From contig CALYLW010000137.1 of the NCBI GenBank assembly GCA_944989445.1, positions 378,134 through 442,133 on the forward strand: a DNA stretch of 64,000 nt, written 5' to 3'. The translations under genes and the position numbers were made by a program. How positions within the stretch are numbered: position 1 is the stretch's first letter; each line of letters begins with the position of its first letter. Shown here one piece after another: positions 1 through 9,653 of the stretch. This stretch comes from Ampullaceana balthica (taxonomy: Eukaryota; Mollusca; Gastropoda; Lymnaeidae). The notes beneath the pieces are model-generated. The model did no database searches and had not been told where the DNA came from. It worked only from the letters and a program-made list of their open reading frames with translations.

Positions 1-295
1 TTGCCATTCTTTTCTTACAAAGGGGAATCTCGCTACTATTTAAGTTGGCTCTTATGTGACCGCGGACTGATTCATTTGTATCCACATACATTTTTATTAT
101 TTAGTACTGAGTAACACAATTTTCTTTAAGGTTGGGGCTGGGGTGTGCAGAGGCGACTGTTATATGGTGCTGTATGTTAGATTATTCCTGGAATACTAAT
201 GGAAGGGGGCGCGGTCGTCGACCTGCCGTACCGTACCGTAAGTCGCGGGTTCGAAGGCAGGAGCCTGTTCGCGTGGCTAAGGGCGTCCCTTAGTC
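1..295. other. Intergenic, with a tRNA-like stretch
   Basis: I see no gene here. Around 204-275 there is a stretch recalling a tRNA or tRNA-derived SINE head: an A-box-like segment near 208-220 and a B-box-like gggttcgaa near 248-256. The fold is not convincing and no SINE body follows, because a hAT element begins at 296. Confidence 0.3.
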
Positions 296-871
296 CAGTG
301 CTTCTCAAACTTTTTAATGTGGCAGACCGGCAGGAAATTTTCCATTGCTCCAGGGACCGGTGTGATATTTTATCTGTAATGATGTGGTAGTGAAATTTAA
401 TTTATTTTATATTATTTGTTTAATTTTATGCGCTTATTTCCGAAAAATTGACATAGCGTAATTGACGTCCATAAAGTACGTCACGCTCCAGATGGGGGGA
501 GGGGGTGTAAGAAAGTGTGACAGTTTGTGGCAGGGGGAGGGGGTGTCCGGTCATGTGTGAGTCACGGTGTTTTAAATTAAATTTTAATTATTTTGTTAAT
601 TTAAAAAATGTTTGTTTGAAAGTGTGACGTACTTTAGGGGGGGTGGGTGTTCCGATATTTGTGACAGGGGGGAGGGGGGAAGTTTAAAATGGTCAAAAAT
701 AGCGTGACGTACTTTATGGACGGCCCAATACTCTATAGGGTTAGTATTAATTGTTGCAAATGGAGGATTATAATTATATTTTTCTTTCCTTTCTTGGTAA
801 CTTCTGCGGACCGGTGGCGGATGGTCCACGGACCGGCACCGGTCTGCGGACCACCACTTTGAGAAGCACTG
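296..871. mobile_element. Non-autonomous hAT-like element (CAGTGCTTCTCAA family), copy 1
   Basis: The termini are inverted: CAGTGCTTCTCAAAC at 296 and TTTGAGAAGCACTG ending at 871. The flanks carry an 8-bp target duplication with one mismatch, ccttagtc at 288-295 and cctcagtc at 872-879. CAG-type ends plus an 8-bp TSD are the hAT signature. No transposase is encoded. A palindromic MITE is inserted inside. Two further family members lie at 7500-8018 and 35633-35896. Confidence 0.8.
462..727. mobile_element. Palindromic MITE, ggccgtccataaagt subfamily, nested
   Basis: Inverted ends read gacgtccataaagtacgtca on the left and, in reverse complement, gggccgtccataaagtacgt on the right (ending near 727). 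The G-rich interior near both ends is typical of this family, which recurs at least eight times in the window. The element lies inside the hAT at 296-871 and so is the younger insertion. No coding capacity. The closest relative here is at 54008-54228. Confidence 0.75.
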
Positions 872-1413
872 CCTCAGTCCACACAGCTCCGAATGGGTAC
901 CTGACACCTGACATTAGTTGGGGTACAGTAAAGGCGGCTGGGCATTGTTCTAGCCACAGAGAAACTCGTGAACGCTGCTTCACGACCAGACCACGTCGTA
1001 GGCACAAGTCTGCGAGACAATGTGTGGAAGTATTGACGCAATTATTCTTAGCTCAAAGACGCACCAAACAGAATGCCAAATGATTATTACTATTCATTGC
1101 GATCCCTAATGCATTTATGTATCTATTTTACATGAGGTGGCCGCAAGGAAGGGGGGATACAGGGAGTGGACTATTTATAAACACATTTCAATACCAAAAA
1201 AATATTTACAAACGTATCTTTAAAAAAAAATCTACCAAAGACAAGATGACAGAACTAAAAAGTAGAAAATAATTTTACAATTTTCTTAAACGCTTTACGC
1301 AAAGAAGCACTGTTCAGATTGTAATCTAAGCATTTGACTTTAATGTATGCGTATTCATTTTAAAAAATAATAATATACATGCACATATAAAAACTATTTA
1401 TATTTTCCTTCAG
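872..1413. other. Upstream region of gene A (probable intron or promoter)
   Basis: No reading frame of note. The stretch ends in a pyrimidine-rich run and CAG at 1411-1413, a good 3' splice site. It is therefore probably the downstream part of an intron in the 5' UTR of gene A. The first exon and promoter cannot be placed by eye. Confidence 0.4.
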
Positions 1414-1641
1414 TGAAAAAAAGACGAACAACAAAGGCAAGAAATTTACAACTTATGGAAAGTTGGACCATCTGAAACCTACACTGCGACTATAACATCT
1501 TTCTACAAGGGGATGATTTCCATCAACGGAGGTTCAGAATTTAAGAAAAGGGGTTTTCAACCATTTTATAAACAAATCCAAGCTAAAACATTTATGGTAA
1601 AAAAAATATTCAAATTTTGAAATTAAACTTCTGTCAGGAAA
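1414..1641 (+). other. 5' UTR exon of gene A with 3' splice site
   Basis: A 3' splice site (tattttccttcag, AG at 1412-1413) is followed by 228 bp without a useful ATG frame, then the ATG at 1642. Gene B has the same arrangement with 229 bp between acceptor and ATG, and gene C has 183 bp. The repeated spacing, rather than any one acceptor, supports a shared exon structure. Conservation of the UTR sequence itself is weak. Confidence 0.55.
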
Positions 1642-2226
1642 ATGAGTGATTTAGACTGTGACTGTGATTGCGGCGACTGTTGTGATTGCGACTGTGATGG
1701 AGGCGACGGCGGGTGCTGCCATGAGTGTGGCGACCTCTGCTGCAACGCTTTCAACTGCATGTTCTGCGTGAGCGAGACAACCGACGAATGCTTCTCAGAC
1801 TGCGGACGGTGCTGTGGGGGCTCCAGCAGACCACACCAAGCCCCGATGACAGCTGTGGCCGTTCAGCAGTTCCACGCGACACCAGCCGGGCAGGGCGCCA
1901 ACGGCCAGCAAGCCGGCACACCAGGGAAAAGGAACCGAGCAAACGACGCGGCCAACCAAGGCCCCCCGCTGTCGTACGACTCCGTCGTGAGTCCCGACGG
2001 CAATGAATACGGCCGTGGCGATGCAGTCGTTGCACAACCTTTTTCCAAGCACTCGACCCCGGTACAGGGGCAAGGTTATGACGACACCATCACAAGCCAA
2101 CCTGGTTCAATCAATGCAGCCTCTATTTATGGTCCAGAAAACGCGCAGAATAGCACGACTACCCCACAGCCTCGGTTCGTTAATTCAACGTCTCCACAAG
2201 CCGACACAGACGACACGCGTATTTAG
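1642..2226 (+). CDS. Gene A: Asp/Cys-rich small protein, 194 aa, unrecognised family
   Basis: I do not recognise this family. Residues 1-58 contain 18 cysteines, first as alternating Asp-Cys (DCDCDC), then CC pairs and a core CN-x3-NC-x-FCV-x5-ECF-x-DC-x-RCCG. That core is shared almost position for position with gene B. The remaining ~135 residues are hydrophilic (Gln, Asn, Ser, Thr, Pro, Gly), with PPLSYDS near 110 and DTITSQP near 148, both aligned with B. There is no signal peptide and no membrane segment, so a cytoplasmic or membrane-attached protein is likely. The Cys clusters could bind metal or be palmitoylated; this is inference. It is the first of three tandem plus-strand paralogues (B at 4688, C at 11879). 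The ATG is the first in frame and matches the starts of B and C. Confidence 0.72.
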   Translation: MSDLDCDCDCGDCCDCDCDGGDGGCCHECGDLCCNAFNCMFCVSETTDECFSDCGRCCGGSSRPHQAPMTAVAVQQFHATPAGQGANGQQAGTPGKRNRANDAANQGPPLSYDSVVSPDGNEYGRGDAVVAQPFSKHSTPVQGQGYDDTITSQPGSINAASIYGPENAQNSTTTPQPRFVNSTSPQADTDDTRI

Positions 2227-2689
2227 AGTGTTGCGCAACACCCACCCAGCACGGCCAAGATCTTCTCTGTATTGAGGGTTTTGGCCCTGCAAAGGTAACC
2301 ACCAGCAGAGTGACGCAACAGCCTCACGGCCGGGGTCACGTAGAGAGAACCAATGACTCATGACCGGAAAACTTTACAATTTCCAGTGACAGTCAACAAC
2401 ACCATTCTTGTCACACATTTTGGGCGTGGCACATCTGGATTGTGTATTAACATTTATATATATATAAATAACATATGATTTAATAATGGCATAGGAATCT
2501 GCCGGGGAGGGGAGGGAGGGGGGCGCTAACAGTGGTGACTGTCAATATAAAGTATATCAAGATATTACATTTGATAAAAGTACAAGCTTGACCGCAAATT
2601 TTCACAAAGATATTATGATACATTCTAAAAATAGCCGCAATTACCCAGATCGCGGTGACTTTTCATTAAAGAGAGAGCTAGACCCGGAC
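2227..2689. other. 3' flank of gene A
   Basis: Probable 3' UTR and downstream DNA. No textbook AATAAA stands out. A stretch near 2518-2610 (ggggggcgct, then ataaagtatatcaaga) resembles the 3' flank of gene B near 5803-5890, suggesting that the duplication that made A and B included downstream DNA. Confidence 0.4.
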
Positions 2690-3528
2690 ATGACCTGGAT
2701 GTAGAGGCCCAATCATGCCTACCGTTCAGAAATCGCCACTCCCACTGCCACTACGCCGCTTATAAACCTTTGATGGTATGTTGGGAAAACATCCTGTAGG
2801 ATCTGCACATGAGATATGACGCCTTTATATATGTACTGTCTGGTCTAGAGCTTAGGTTTGGGCTATATTTCCATGAGGCGCATCACGTTGTTGGCCATGA
2901 ACGGGACACACACGTGAAAACGCGGTGACCTGATGAGGTGAGTGATCATTTTCATATGGTTAGACGTTAAGGGTCTTGTGTTTTCTCTCCATATTAGCAA
3001 GCTTAATAATTTAAAAAAATCCGAAAGGACTGAAATCTATTCACTATTCGACCTATGGGTATATCCAATATAGCCATCCAAATATTTATCCGCCACTACT
3101 GACATTGTCCTCACTTAGACAATATTGATTAATAATCACACGTTCGGCGCGTGCAGAGGTCAAAGGTGACACGCCACCACCCCAACACGACTTTAAAAAA
3201 ATAATTAAATTTAATAAATGAAAATAAAAAAATAATAATGAATGTCTGTTAAGAAATTGTGTTTAAGAAGTCTTAAAGTTTTAATGACATAAATAAGTAT
3301 TTATTATCAGCGCGATGGGGGTTCTGTTATATCTATGTTGTTTTCGTGTCCATGAGAAAAATGATATATTAGGTGGTCACATCCTTATTCAAAACATTGC
3401 AATCTGAGCCAATCTTTAATGATACCAAATCCCCAGGTTCTTACTGTCCGTGTGACTCACACTCAGTTCTCAGATTATCACGTGTTATCTCCATCGTCCT
3501 TTATCCGGAAGAGATGTAATGTCTAGTT

Positions 3529-3683
3529 CAGTGGCGTAACAACGGCTTGGCGTTGGGGCAGCTGCCAAGTGCACCGGCCTGCGCCAGTTCAAAAGGGCGC
3601 AGCTAAATCTCTAATTTTTAATTTAAATAAAGGGCACCAAAAATAAATTAGCCAAGGGCGTCAAAAACCCAGTTACGCCTCTG
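3529..3683. mobile_element. Short hAT-like element with perfect 8-bp TSD
   Basis: Begins CAGTGGCGTAAC and ends GTTACGCCTCTG. The flanks are a perfect 8-bp direct repeat, gtctagtt at 3521-3528 and 3684-3691. At 155 bp it is non-coding. The CAGTGGCGTA start recurs at other hAT-like elements in the window (13298 and 41680). Confidence 0.9.
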
Positions 3684-4106
3684 GTCTAGTTGTCACAATA
3701 CTATCTAAAGCAGTGGTTGGTAAACTTGTAAATAGTATGTCATGTCTAGTTGTCACAATACTATGTCTAAAGCAGTGGTTGGTGAACTTGTAAATAGTAT
3801 GTAATGTCTAGTTGTCACAATACTATATCTAAAGCAGTGGTTGTTAAACTTGTAAAAAGTATGTAATGTTTAGTTGTCACAATACTATATCTAAAGCAGT
3901 GGTTGGTAGACTTGTAAATAGTATGTAATGTTTAGTTGTCACAATACTATATCTAAAGCAGTGGTTGGTAGACTTGTAAATAGTATGTAATGTTTAGTTG
4001 TCACAATACTATATCTAAAGCAGTGGTTGGTAGACTTGTAAATAATATGTAATGTCTAGTTGTCACAATACTATATCTAAAGCAGTGGTGGGCAAAACTT
4101 TTCAGT
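3684..4106. repeat. 62-bp minisatellite, 7 units
   Basis: Units begin (gtctag or gtttag) at 3684, 3744, 3806, 3868, 3930, 3992 and 4054: the first is 60 bp, the rest 62 bp. The copy in the partner duplication (from about 16424) has only about two units, so the array expanded or contracted after the duplication. No reading frame runs through it. Confidence 0.9.
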
Positions 4107-4245
4107 GGAACTGGAACTGAAGTGGAAGTGGGCCATGAAAGGTTAAAAGTCAGCCTCATTTCAAGCATGTCGACCGTTTGCATACATTTATCGATTATTG
4201 CAAATTTTATAAATGCTTCCAAGGGCACTAGGTTTCCCACCTCTG
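4083..4245. mobile_element. Short hAT-like element (CAGTGGTGGGCAAA)
   Basis: Inverted ends CAGTGGTGGGCAAA and GGTTTCCCACCTCTG. Flanking octamers atctaaag (4075-4082) and atctagtg (4246-4253) match at 6 of 8 positions. The left end is also present in the partner duplication near 16509, so the insertion probably predates that duplication. Confidence 0.65.
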
Positions 4246-4458
4246 ATCTAGTGCGATCTTTTCAAAGGGAGTTAAGTTGGTAATTTATCTCAATTGGTGA
4301 TGCTGAGGCATGTTACATTTAAGGAAATTGTTGCTGTTAGAATATATTAATATATAAAATAAAACTCTATCACTATAACACACGCTAATAGCATCTTGAT
4401 GTATCTCAATTCAATTAACATATAATGTACAACTATTTATTTCTTGCTTTTCCAACAG
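4246..4458. other. Upstream region of gene B (probable intron)
   Basis: AT-rich, with no reading frame. It ends in a pyrimidine tract and acceptor, ttgcttttccaacag, with AG at 4457-4458. Confidence 0.4.
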
Positions 4459-4687
4459 TGGAGGAGCGAACGTCATCAAGTTGAAGTACAGACAAGAAAG
4501 TTCCAGCTGATGTCCTTGTATCACATGGGGCATGGACCCCTTGAACCTGTAGCACATATTAAGAACCATTTTCCCCTACAAAACTCGTATTTAATTCGTC
4601 GAAGAGCTTTTGGGTTTACAAGAGCAACGGATTCTAATAAGAAGAAAAAAATATTAAAAGTTCTGCAATTATAAACGTATTAGGACA
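4459..4687 (+). other. 5' UTR exon of gene B with 3' splice site
   Basis: 229 bp between the acceptor AG (4457-4458) and the ATG at 4688, almost the same distance as in gene A (228 bp). It contains a 76-codon open frame starting at 4444, but this begins upstream of the acceptor and has no relative in A, so I treat it as chance. Confidence 0.55.
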
Positions 4688-5395
4688 ATGGGAGATTGTG
4701 ACTGCGGTGATTGTGACTGCGGTGATTGTGACTGCGGTAATTGTGACTGCGGTAATTGTGACTGCGGTAATTGTGACTGCGGTAATTGTGACTGCGATTG
4801 TGATGACTGCGATTGTGATGACTGCGATTGCGATGAATGCTATTGTTGTGGTTGCAAAAACGGTGAGGACTGTTGCTGCTGCAAGGGATTATCCAGGCTA
4901 TGTAACAATGTCTTCTTCTGCATTTTCTGTGTGAACGGGGCTACCCGCGAATGCTTCGCAGACTGTGAACGATGCTGTGGAGACTCCAACAGACATGTCA
5001 ATAGCTCTACGCCAGGTGTGAATGGACAACAGGTCTTCACAACACCCGCCTTGACTACCATGAATGGTCAGCAAGACTACACAGAAGTAACACGCTGGAA
5101 CGATTCAGTGAATCTAGGCCACCCCCCTCCGTACGACAGCAACGCTACTTCCAGCCATAATTCTTATGGCCAATGTGAAGCAGTACTGACCCAACCCGAC
5201 ACAGGTCACTCAGAGCACGAGCATGACCATGTCGACACCATCATCCAACAACCAGTTCCAGGCGGTGCAACTCAACGTTATGGCCAAGACAATGCTCCTA
5301 ATGATATAATTACCGAACAACCTGGCAACAGAGGTCCAGAACCTAAACATACACACAGAAGTGCACATGGTTCACAGATCATTACACAGGTGTAG
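4688..5395 (+). CDS. Gene B: Asp/Cys repeat protein, 235 aa, unrecognised family
   Basis: Paralogue of gene A; function unknown. Residues 3-37 are seven pentapeptides, DCDCG three times then NCDCG-type four times, followed by three CDCDD/E units. There are 34 cysteines in the first 97 residues. The core CN-x4-FC-x-FCV-x5-ECF-x-DC-x-RCCG (72-98) matches gene A. The hydrophilic tail holds PPPYDS, a PPxY-type WW-domain ligand by consensus, a His-rich EHEHDH patch and DTIIQQP, aligned with DTITSQP in A. No signal peptide or membrane span. Alternating Asp and Cys would suit metal binding; clustered Cys could also be acylated. Neither is shown by sequence. The repeat is encoded by a 15-bp array, so unit number may vary among individuals. 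Confidence 0.78.
   Translation: MGDCDCGDCDCGDCDCGNCDCGNCDCGNCDCGNCDCDCDDCDCDDCDCDECYCCGCKNGEDCCCCKGLSRLCNNVFFCIFCVNGATRECFADCERCCGDSNRHVNSSTPGVNGQQVFTTPALTTMNGQQDYTEVTRWNDSVNLGHPPPYDSNATSSHNSYGQCEAVLTQPDTGHSEHEHDHVDTIIQQPVPGGATQRYGQDNAPNDIITEQPGNRGPEPKHTHRSAHGSQIITQV
4694..4837 (+). repeat. In-frame 15-bp minisatellite inside gene B
   Basis: Units of gattgtgactgcggt begin at 4694, 4709 and 4724, then aattgtgactgcggt-type units from 4739. From about 4799 a second 15-bp register, tgcgattgtgatgac, runs three times. Because 15 is divisible by 3, gain or loss of units lengthens or shortens the Cys/Asp domain without a frameshift. Confidence 0.92.
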
Positions 5396-5934
5396 ACACA
5401 ACAGTCACTTACAGTTACAGACTTTCTAAACAACAGGGGCGTTGCATACCGGAACACAAGATAAACTCACTAACTCTCATCTTAGGCAAATCTCAGGATA
5501 TTTGCATTCAAATGTATTATAAACTGAAATAACATTTAAAATGGATAAGAGCTCGAGTTTCTTACAGAATACAAGTACAAGTGCTTTAAAAATGATTGTT
5601 ACTTACTATATTATACAATGTTTTTTTTAATTAAAAAGTGTATATAAAAACTTTTTGCTTTTACGTTTTTCATTTCAGTTACATTTATATTTTACATCAC
5701 AATTATCTATATCAATTCAATATAGAGAAACCTCACTTTGTATTTGCAATTTAAAAAATATATTTATTATTTACCGTTATTTGAACATTTTCAAATGAAT
5801 AGGGGGCGCTTAATTTGCAGGACGCACTGTATAAATTTAAATCTTTATTAAGTAATATCAAGACATACGTGACCACAGATTTTATAAAGGGTTCCTTCGG
5901 ATGTCGATCAAAATATAAATAAATTAGGGCTGCG
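5396..5934. other. 3' flank of gene B
   Basis: AT-rich, with no reading frame. Near 5803-5890 (agggggcgct, then aatatcaagacatacgtgacc) it resembles the flank of gene A at 2518-2610. Confidence 0.4.
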
Positions 5935-6184
5935 GAAATTAACGATTAATTTCTCGATTTAATTGTTAAAATTTTTTAACGATTAAATTTTTTTTAAACG
6001 ATTAATCGACCCACCACTTATAAATGTACTGGAAGTCAAAAATTAAAATATTTCGGCCGATAAATATAAACTAATTTCCGGACGAGGAAACGAACATTTT
6101 GGTTATAAACTATTGACTGACGTGACTGTTCAAAATGTTGATAAAGGTTATGTGTCCATTGAGAGAAATCGTTTGTCTACCATG

Positions 6185-6371
6185 TAATGTTACCTTTAAG
6201 TCTAAGCTTCGATGGTCCGTGTGCAAAGTTTAAAAATACAACTCGTGTGCAGAGTTGCACAACGTCCATTCTTTGTGCAATATTTTACAAAATTTGCTGC
6301 GCTTTGATTCTAAACTCCTGCGTGGCGTCTGTCAAATATATGCGAAGCCGTGCTGCTCAAAGGGAACATTA
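6185..6371 (+). mobile_element. Small hAT-like element (CAATGTTCCCTCTAAGG family), nested
   Basis: Flanked by a perfect 8-bp repeat, ctaccatg at 6177-6184 and 6372-6379. It belongs to a family with eight recognisable copies here, marked by tttgctgcgcggtaattcta and the end aaagggaacattg. The copy at 37754 sits at the same site with the same TSD in another copy of the host hAT, so the host element moved with this passenger already inside. Confidence 0.88.
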
Positions 6372-6458
6372 CTACCATGGTTCTAAAACTTCGCTTATAT
6401 ATCACCTGGAAACCAAACACCCACTACAGAAACTTCAGACTAGACAATCTAAAGCAAT

Positions 6459-6574
6459 GTGAACGATTGTTTAGCTCGGCTGGTTATATTATCAATAAGA
6501 TCCGCTCTTCACTTGAACCAAATAATGTCAATACACTTGTCTGTTTGCGTTGTTGGTTAAAAGATGGCATATAA
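6459..6574 (+). pseudogene. hAT transposase C-terminal dimerisation remnant
   Basis: The translation contains CERLFSSAG followed by I-x-N-K-x-RSSLEPNNVNTLVCL, the conserved hATC block of hAT transposases (ERxFS-AG, then the R-x-x-L-x-P-x-x-V hallmark). It ends at a natural stop at 6574. Upstream transposase sequence is missing or replaced by the nested element, so this is a dead fragment. Confidence 0.82.
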
Positions 6575-6811
6575 AGAAGTCATTCCAGTGTTATTTCAAT
6601 TTTCGACAAGTTTTTTAATACATGTTACTTATCACACCATAATTTCAATTTTTGGCTTTAATCGAAATTAACTATAAATTAATAGTTAATTTTTCAAAAG
6701 TTAACGATTAAATTTAAATTAATCGTTAACAGCCCTAAAATAAATACAATGATTTTATCCAGGAAAAAAGATACAAAATAAAACAAACCCGTAAAAACAA
6801 AGTTTTTGACT

Positions 6812-7324
6812 ATAAATCCCTTATATATGAGACAGAACTAACAGTATTGATTATTTTCAACAATTTACAGACTGAATCTGTCTTAACTCAAGTTTGCTTC
6901 ATAACCCTAGGGGGGGAGGGGTGGGTGGGAGGGGGAGAGGGGAAACGTCTGGTCACCGATTCGCTTGACCGAGCTCAGAGTGACACGTAAAATGTAAACA
7001 AAAGCGCCCCGTCGCTTCGTTGGGTCGCCTCAATGCGTCAGCTCAAACTTTCACGTGGCAAAAAAACAATAACAAACCGTGAATTTAAATTACATACCTC
7101 ATATAAGGATAAACTAAAAATGCATTAATTTAATTACGGTACGTTCGATCGATCTGAAATTTTGATACGATGCATTGTTAGGTCAGACGGGTCCGTGTGC
7201 CAAATTTCAGTTCGATCGGATCATGGGAAGTGGGTCATTTTTTACTTCTGTTTTTCCGCCCGCCCAAGACAGACAGAGAGAGAGAGAGAGACAGAGACGC
7301 CGGTGAAGTTAATATAAGGGATTT
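6812..7324 (+). repeat. Microsatellite-bearing non-autonomous element, copy 1
   Basis: Starts ataaatcccttatat, ends with the inverse gttaatataagggattta. Near the right end is a gacagacagagagag microsatellite. The core aattacggtacgttcgatcg, then ctgaaattttgatac and caaatttcag, recurs at 34084, 40499 and (inverted) 45436. The design of a short core repeat, a microsatellite and no coding resembles the pearl-type elements described from bivalves; class unproven. Confidence 0.6.
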
Positions 7325-7499
7325 AAAAACGACCTTAAAATAAACTTCACGTAGCAAATGACAATACTCAGTTTCCGGGGAAGTGACTTACAAATAAATA
7401 AAACTAAAATGGCTACAGAATTGTACGTATTATTACTGGCATGAAGACTTGAAAAATACCACCCAGTAATGATGTCGAGGATCTTGTCTCGCACTAATG

Positions 7500-8018
7500 C
7501 AGTGCTTCTCAATTATTTTCTGTCATGCCCCCCCCCCTAGGATGAAGAAAACATTTCGCGACTGTAAATAGTATCATTTGTCTATACAATTGTTATAAGT
7601 ACACCTCTGCATAACACTGTATCCTTATTAATGTATAAGAGAATAAAAAAAGAAAGAAATATGGATCAATTTACAACAAAGAATAGATTTATTAATTAAC
7701 TGTAGCAGAAAAGATTTAAAGGAGCACAGTACATGATTTAAAGGAAAACAATATTTAAAAAAAAATTAACCTGCAAAACAATATATCAAATAATTTGAAC
7801 TGATTTTTTAATCAGAGGTGATGTCTAGATTAATGGCTTCAATGAGTACGTTTTGCAATACATAGCTTTTCCAAGCGTGTGGGATGCCGCTTGCGAGTGA
7901 GTCGGATAATCCGACCTGGACATCCAATATGACAGTTTTTGCCGAGGTCAAACGACACCCCCTTGACGGAGCCTCACCCACCCCTGGGGGGGCGCGCCCC
8001 ACTATTTGAAAAGCACTG
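7500..8018. mobile_element. Non-autonomous hAT-like element (CAGTGCTTCTCAA family), copy 2
   Basis: Starts CAGTGCTTCTCAAT, ends TTTGAAAAGCACTG. Perfect 8-bp TSD cactaatg at 7492-7499 and 8019-8026. 519 bp, with no transposase frame. Confidence 0.92.
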
Positions 8019-8026
8019 CACTAATG

Positions 8027-9653
8027 TCACTTTTCTATGATATAATATTGAGGGTAACAATTATCTACCAACTGTGTGTGTGCGTATTGAATTGCCCCAG
8101 ACGGCACTAAATCCATGATGCTGCACTTGTATACCAACCCCTCCCCTGTCAAAGCAAACAACACAACAGAAAAAATGGGGTTGTGTGTGTGTGTGAGTGT
8201 TAACAGTTTTAAGACGATGTGTTGATAGTGTATCCAAATAATTTGTAGAACTTCCGATTGGGTAAAAATTGGGGGAAGGGGGCGGAGGGGTAAAATCAAC
8301 ACAACATTTATGCATTGCACCAACACTGCTCTAACATTCACGACTATAACAACAATATTCTGTTTTCTGAAAATAGGCGCCACTACTTAAATGACAATGT
8401 TGGGGTGCCCACCGGATGACACCAATCATATTTTCCGTCTTCACCATTAAAACTTTAAAGAAAACGAGAAAAGTGGTCGCCAACTGGACCCGAACCCGGA
8501 TACACAGTTTCCTCACATTTCGCCTTGTCCTAGATTGCAAGACAACCAACTTACGCCCGGGGCACACTTCACGACTCGCCGGTGCGGAACAGTTGACCAC
8601 ACGAGTCGTAATGCCGCTTCAAAATATGGTTATATTATATGTTGGACCTTGGGAACATATGTGTAGAATACATTGGTACTGAATCAAAGAATGATATGAA
8701 ATGATAAGTAACGGAGCCGCAACGCTAACTAGCGACTGGGACAAGCGAATATTATTTTCATGTACCTGGACCTTGTAAGTTATATTTATAATTTATCGAT
8801 AGAAAGCATGTCAACATTTAGGATAAATCTTTATCATTGAGTTCCCGATTGACTGCTATCTCCAGCAAAATACTAAGACGCGGATTCAATAAATTTAATT
8901 TAAATTAGGAAGATTTAGTCATCAACTCTACTATTACACCTAACGGTAACACACTGTAACACCAAGCGGTAACACAAAGTTAGCAAGCACCAAAAATATG
9001 CCCCCCCCCCAATCTTTGATGTTATCTTGACACGGACATGGAATGTCTGACAAGATTAATTAAGTAATCAAGTAACTCAACCTGAGTCAAAGCAGCCTAA
9101 TTAAAGGTGACGTTACTCCTAAACTATTTTTTAAAATAACATTTAAACAAGCAAAAATAATATACGTTAAAAAAGAATTATTTTTTAAAAAAATTGTCAA
9201 GGGAGAATAAATAACACTTGAAGTGGATAAGCGATTGCGTATCGTTTTATTTTTAAAAAAAAACGATTAAAACATCAATTTTGAATTGTTAATAATAATT
9301 AGTTTTTAATTTTCACTCATGACTTGTGAACTTTATGAGAGTATATTTGCTTTGTTGTACGAACACATTTATGTTTAATTGTGCTAAACTGCTGTAAACA
9401 ACAGTATTAATTATGGCAGTATTTTGGGAGTCAACAGAAGTTTACTGTAGGACATATTGGAAACTACTGTAGTACATATTATGCGAGACGACTGTAGTAC
9501 ATATTATGGGAAACGACTGTAGTACATATGGAGATATATATATCTGAACGAGACGAATTTACGGAGTAGACAAAGATTATTCGGAAAACAAAAATAAAAT
9601 GGGAAACGAGGGAACTCTGCCGGGGAAAGGTTAATCGTTTACCATTTGCAGTA
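8027..9653. other. Intergenic, no gene seen
   Basis: A GT-rich microsatellite lies near 8183-8198. The complementary strand near 8460-8550 has a B-box-like gggttcgggtcc without a credible tRNA fold. Near 9440-9530 a ~32-bp unit (gactgtagtacatattatg) is repeated about three times. Otherwise AT-rich with no supportable reading frame. Confidence 0.4.

Larger units (their letters stand above)
2690..4110. repeat. Segmental duplication, copy 1 (partner at 15080-16550)
   Basis: Long stretches match 15080-16550 in the same orientation. Examples are the segments around 2775-2920, 3050-3500 (including gaatgtctgttaagaaattg and the cagcgcgatgggggtt stretch) and the minisatellite start at 3684. Copy 1 carries a hAT at 3529-3683 that copy 2 lacks; copy 2 carries other insertions. 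Both copies lie downstream of a member of the Cys-rich family (A here, C there). Confidence 0.85.
5935..6737 (+). mobile_element. hAT element (TAGGGCTG ends) with transposase tail
   Basis: Inverted ends TAGGGCTGCGGAAATTAACG and, on the right, CGTTAACAGCCCTA. Perfect 8-bp TSD aaataaat at 5927-5934 and 6738-6745. It keeps the C-terminal dimerisation part of a hAT transposase and carries a nested small hAT at 6185-6371. A second copy of the same composite starts at 37486. Confidence 0.9.

Noticed and set aside
204..275. tRNA gene or SINE head
   Set aside because: B-box-like sequence is present but no cloverleaf can be drawn and no SINE body or terminator follows.
4444..4674. Open frame of 76 codons just before gene B
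   Set aside because: It starts upstream of the splice acceptor at 4457-4458, has no relative before gene A or C, and no domain.
4698..4934. A 78-codon alternative frame over the gene B repeat giving a hydrophobic TAVIV repeat
   Set aside because: It is the shadow of the 15-bp repeat in another frame; the Cys/Asp frame is the one conserved in gene A.
8460..8550. Minus-strand tRNA-like sequence with gggttcgggtcc
   Set aside because: A-box and stems do not pair; most likely an eroded repeat or chance.
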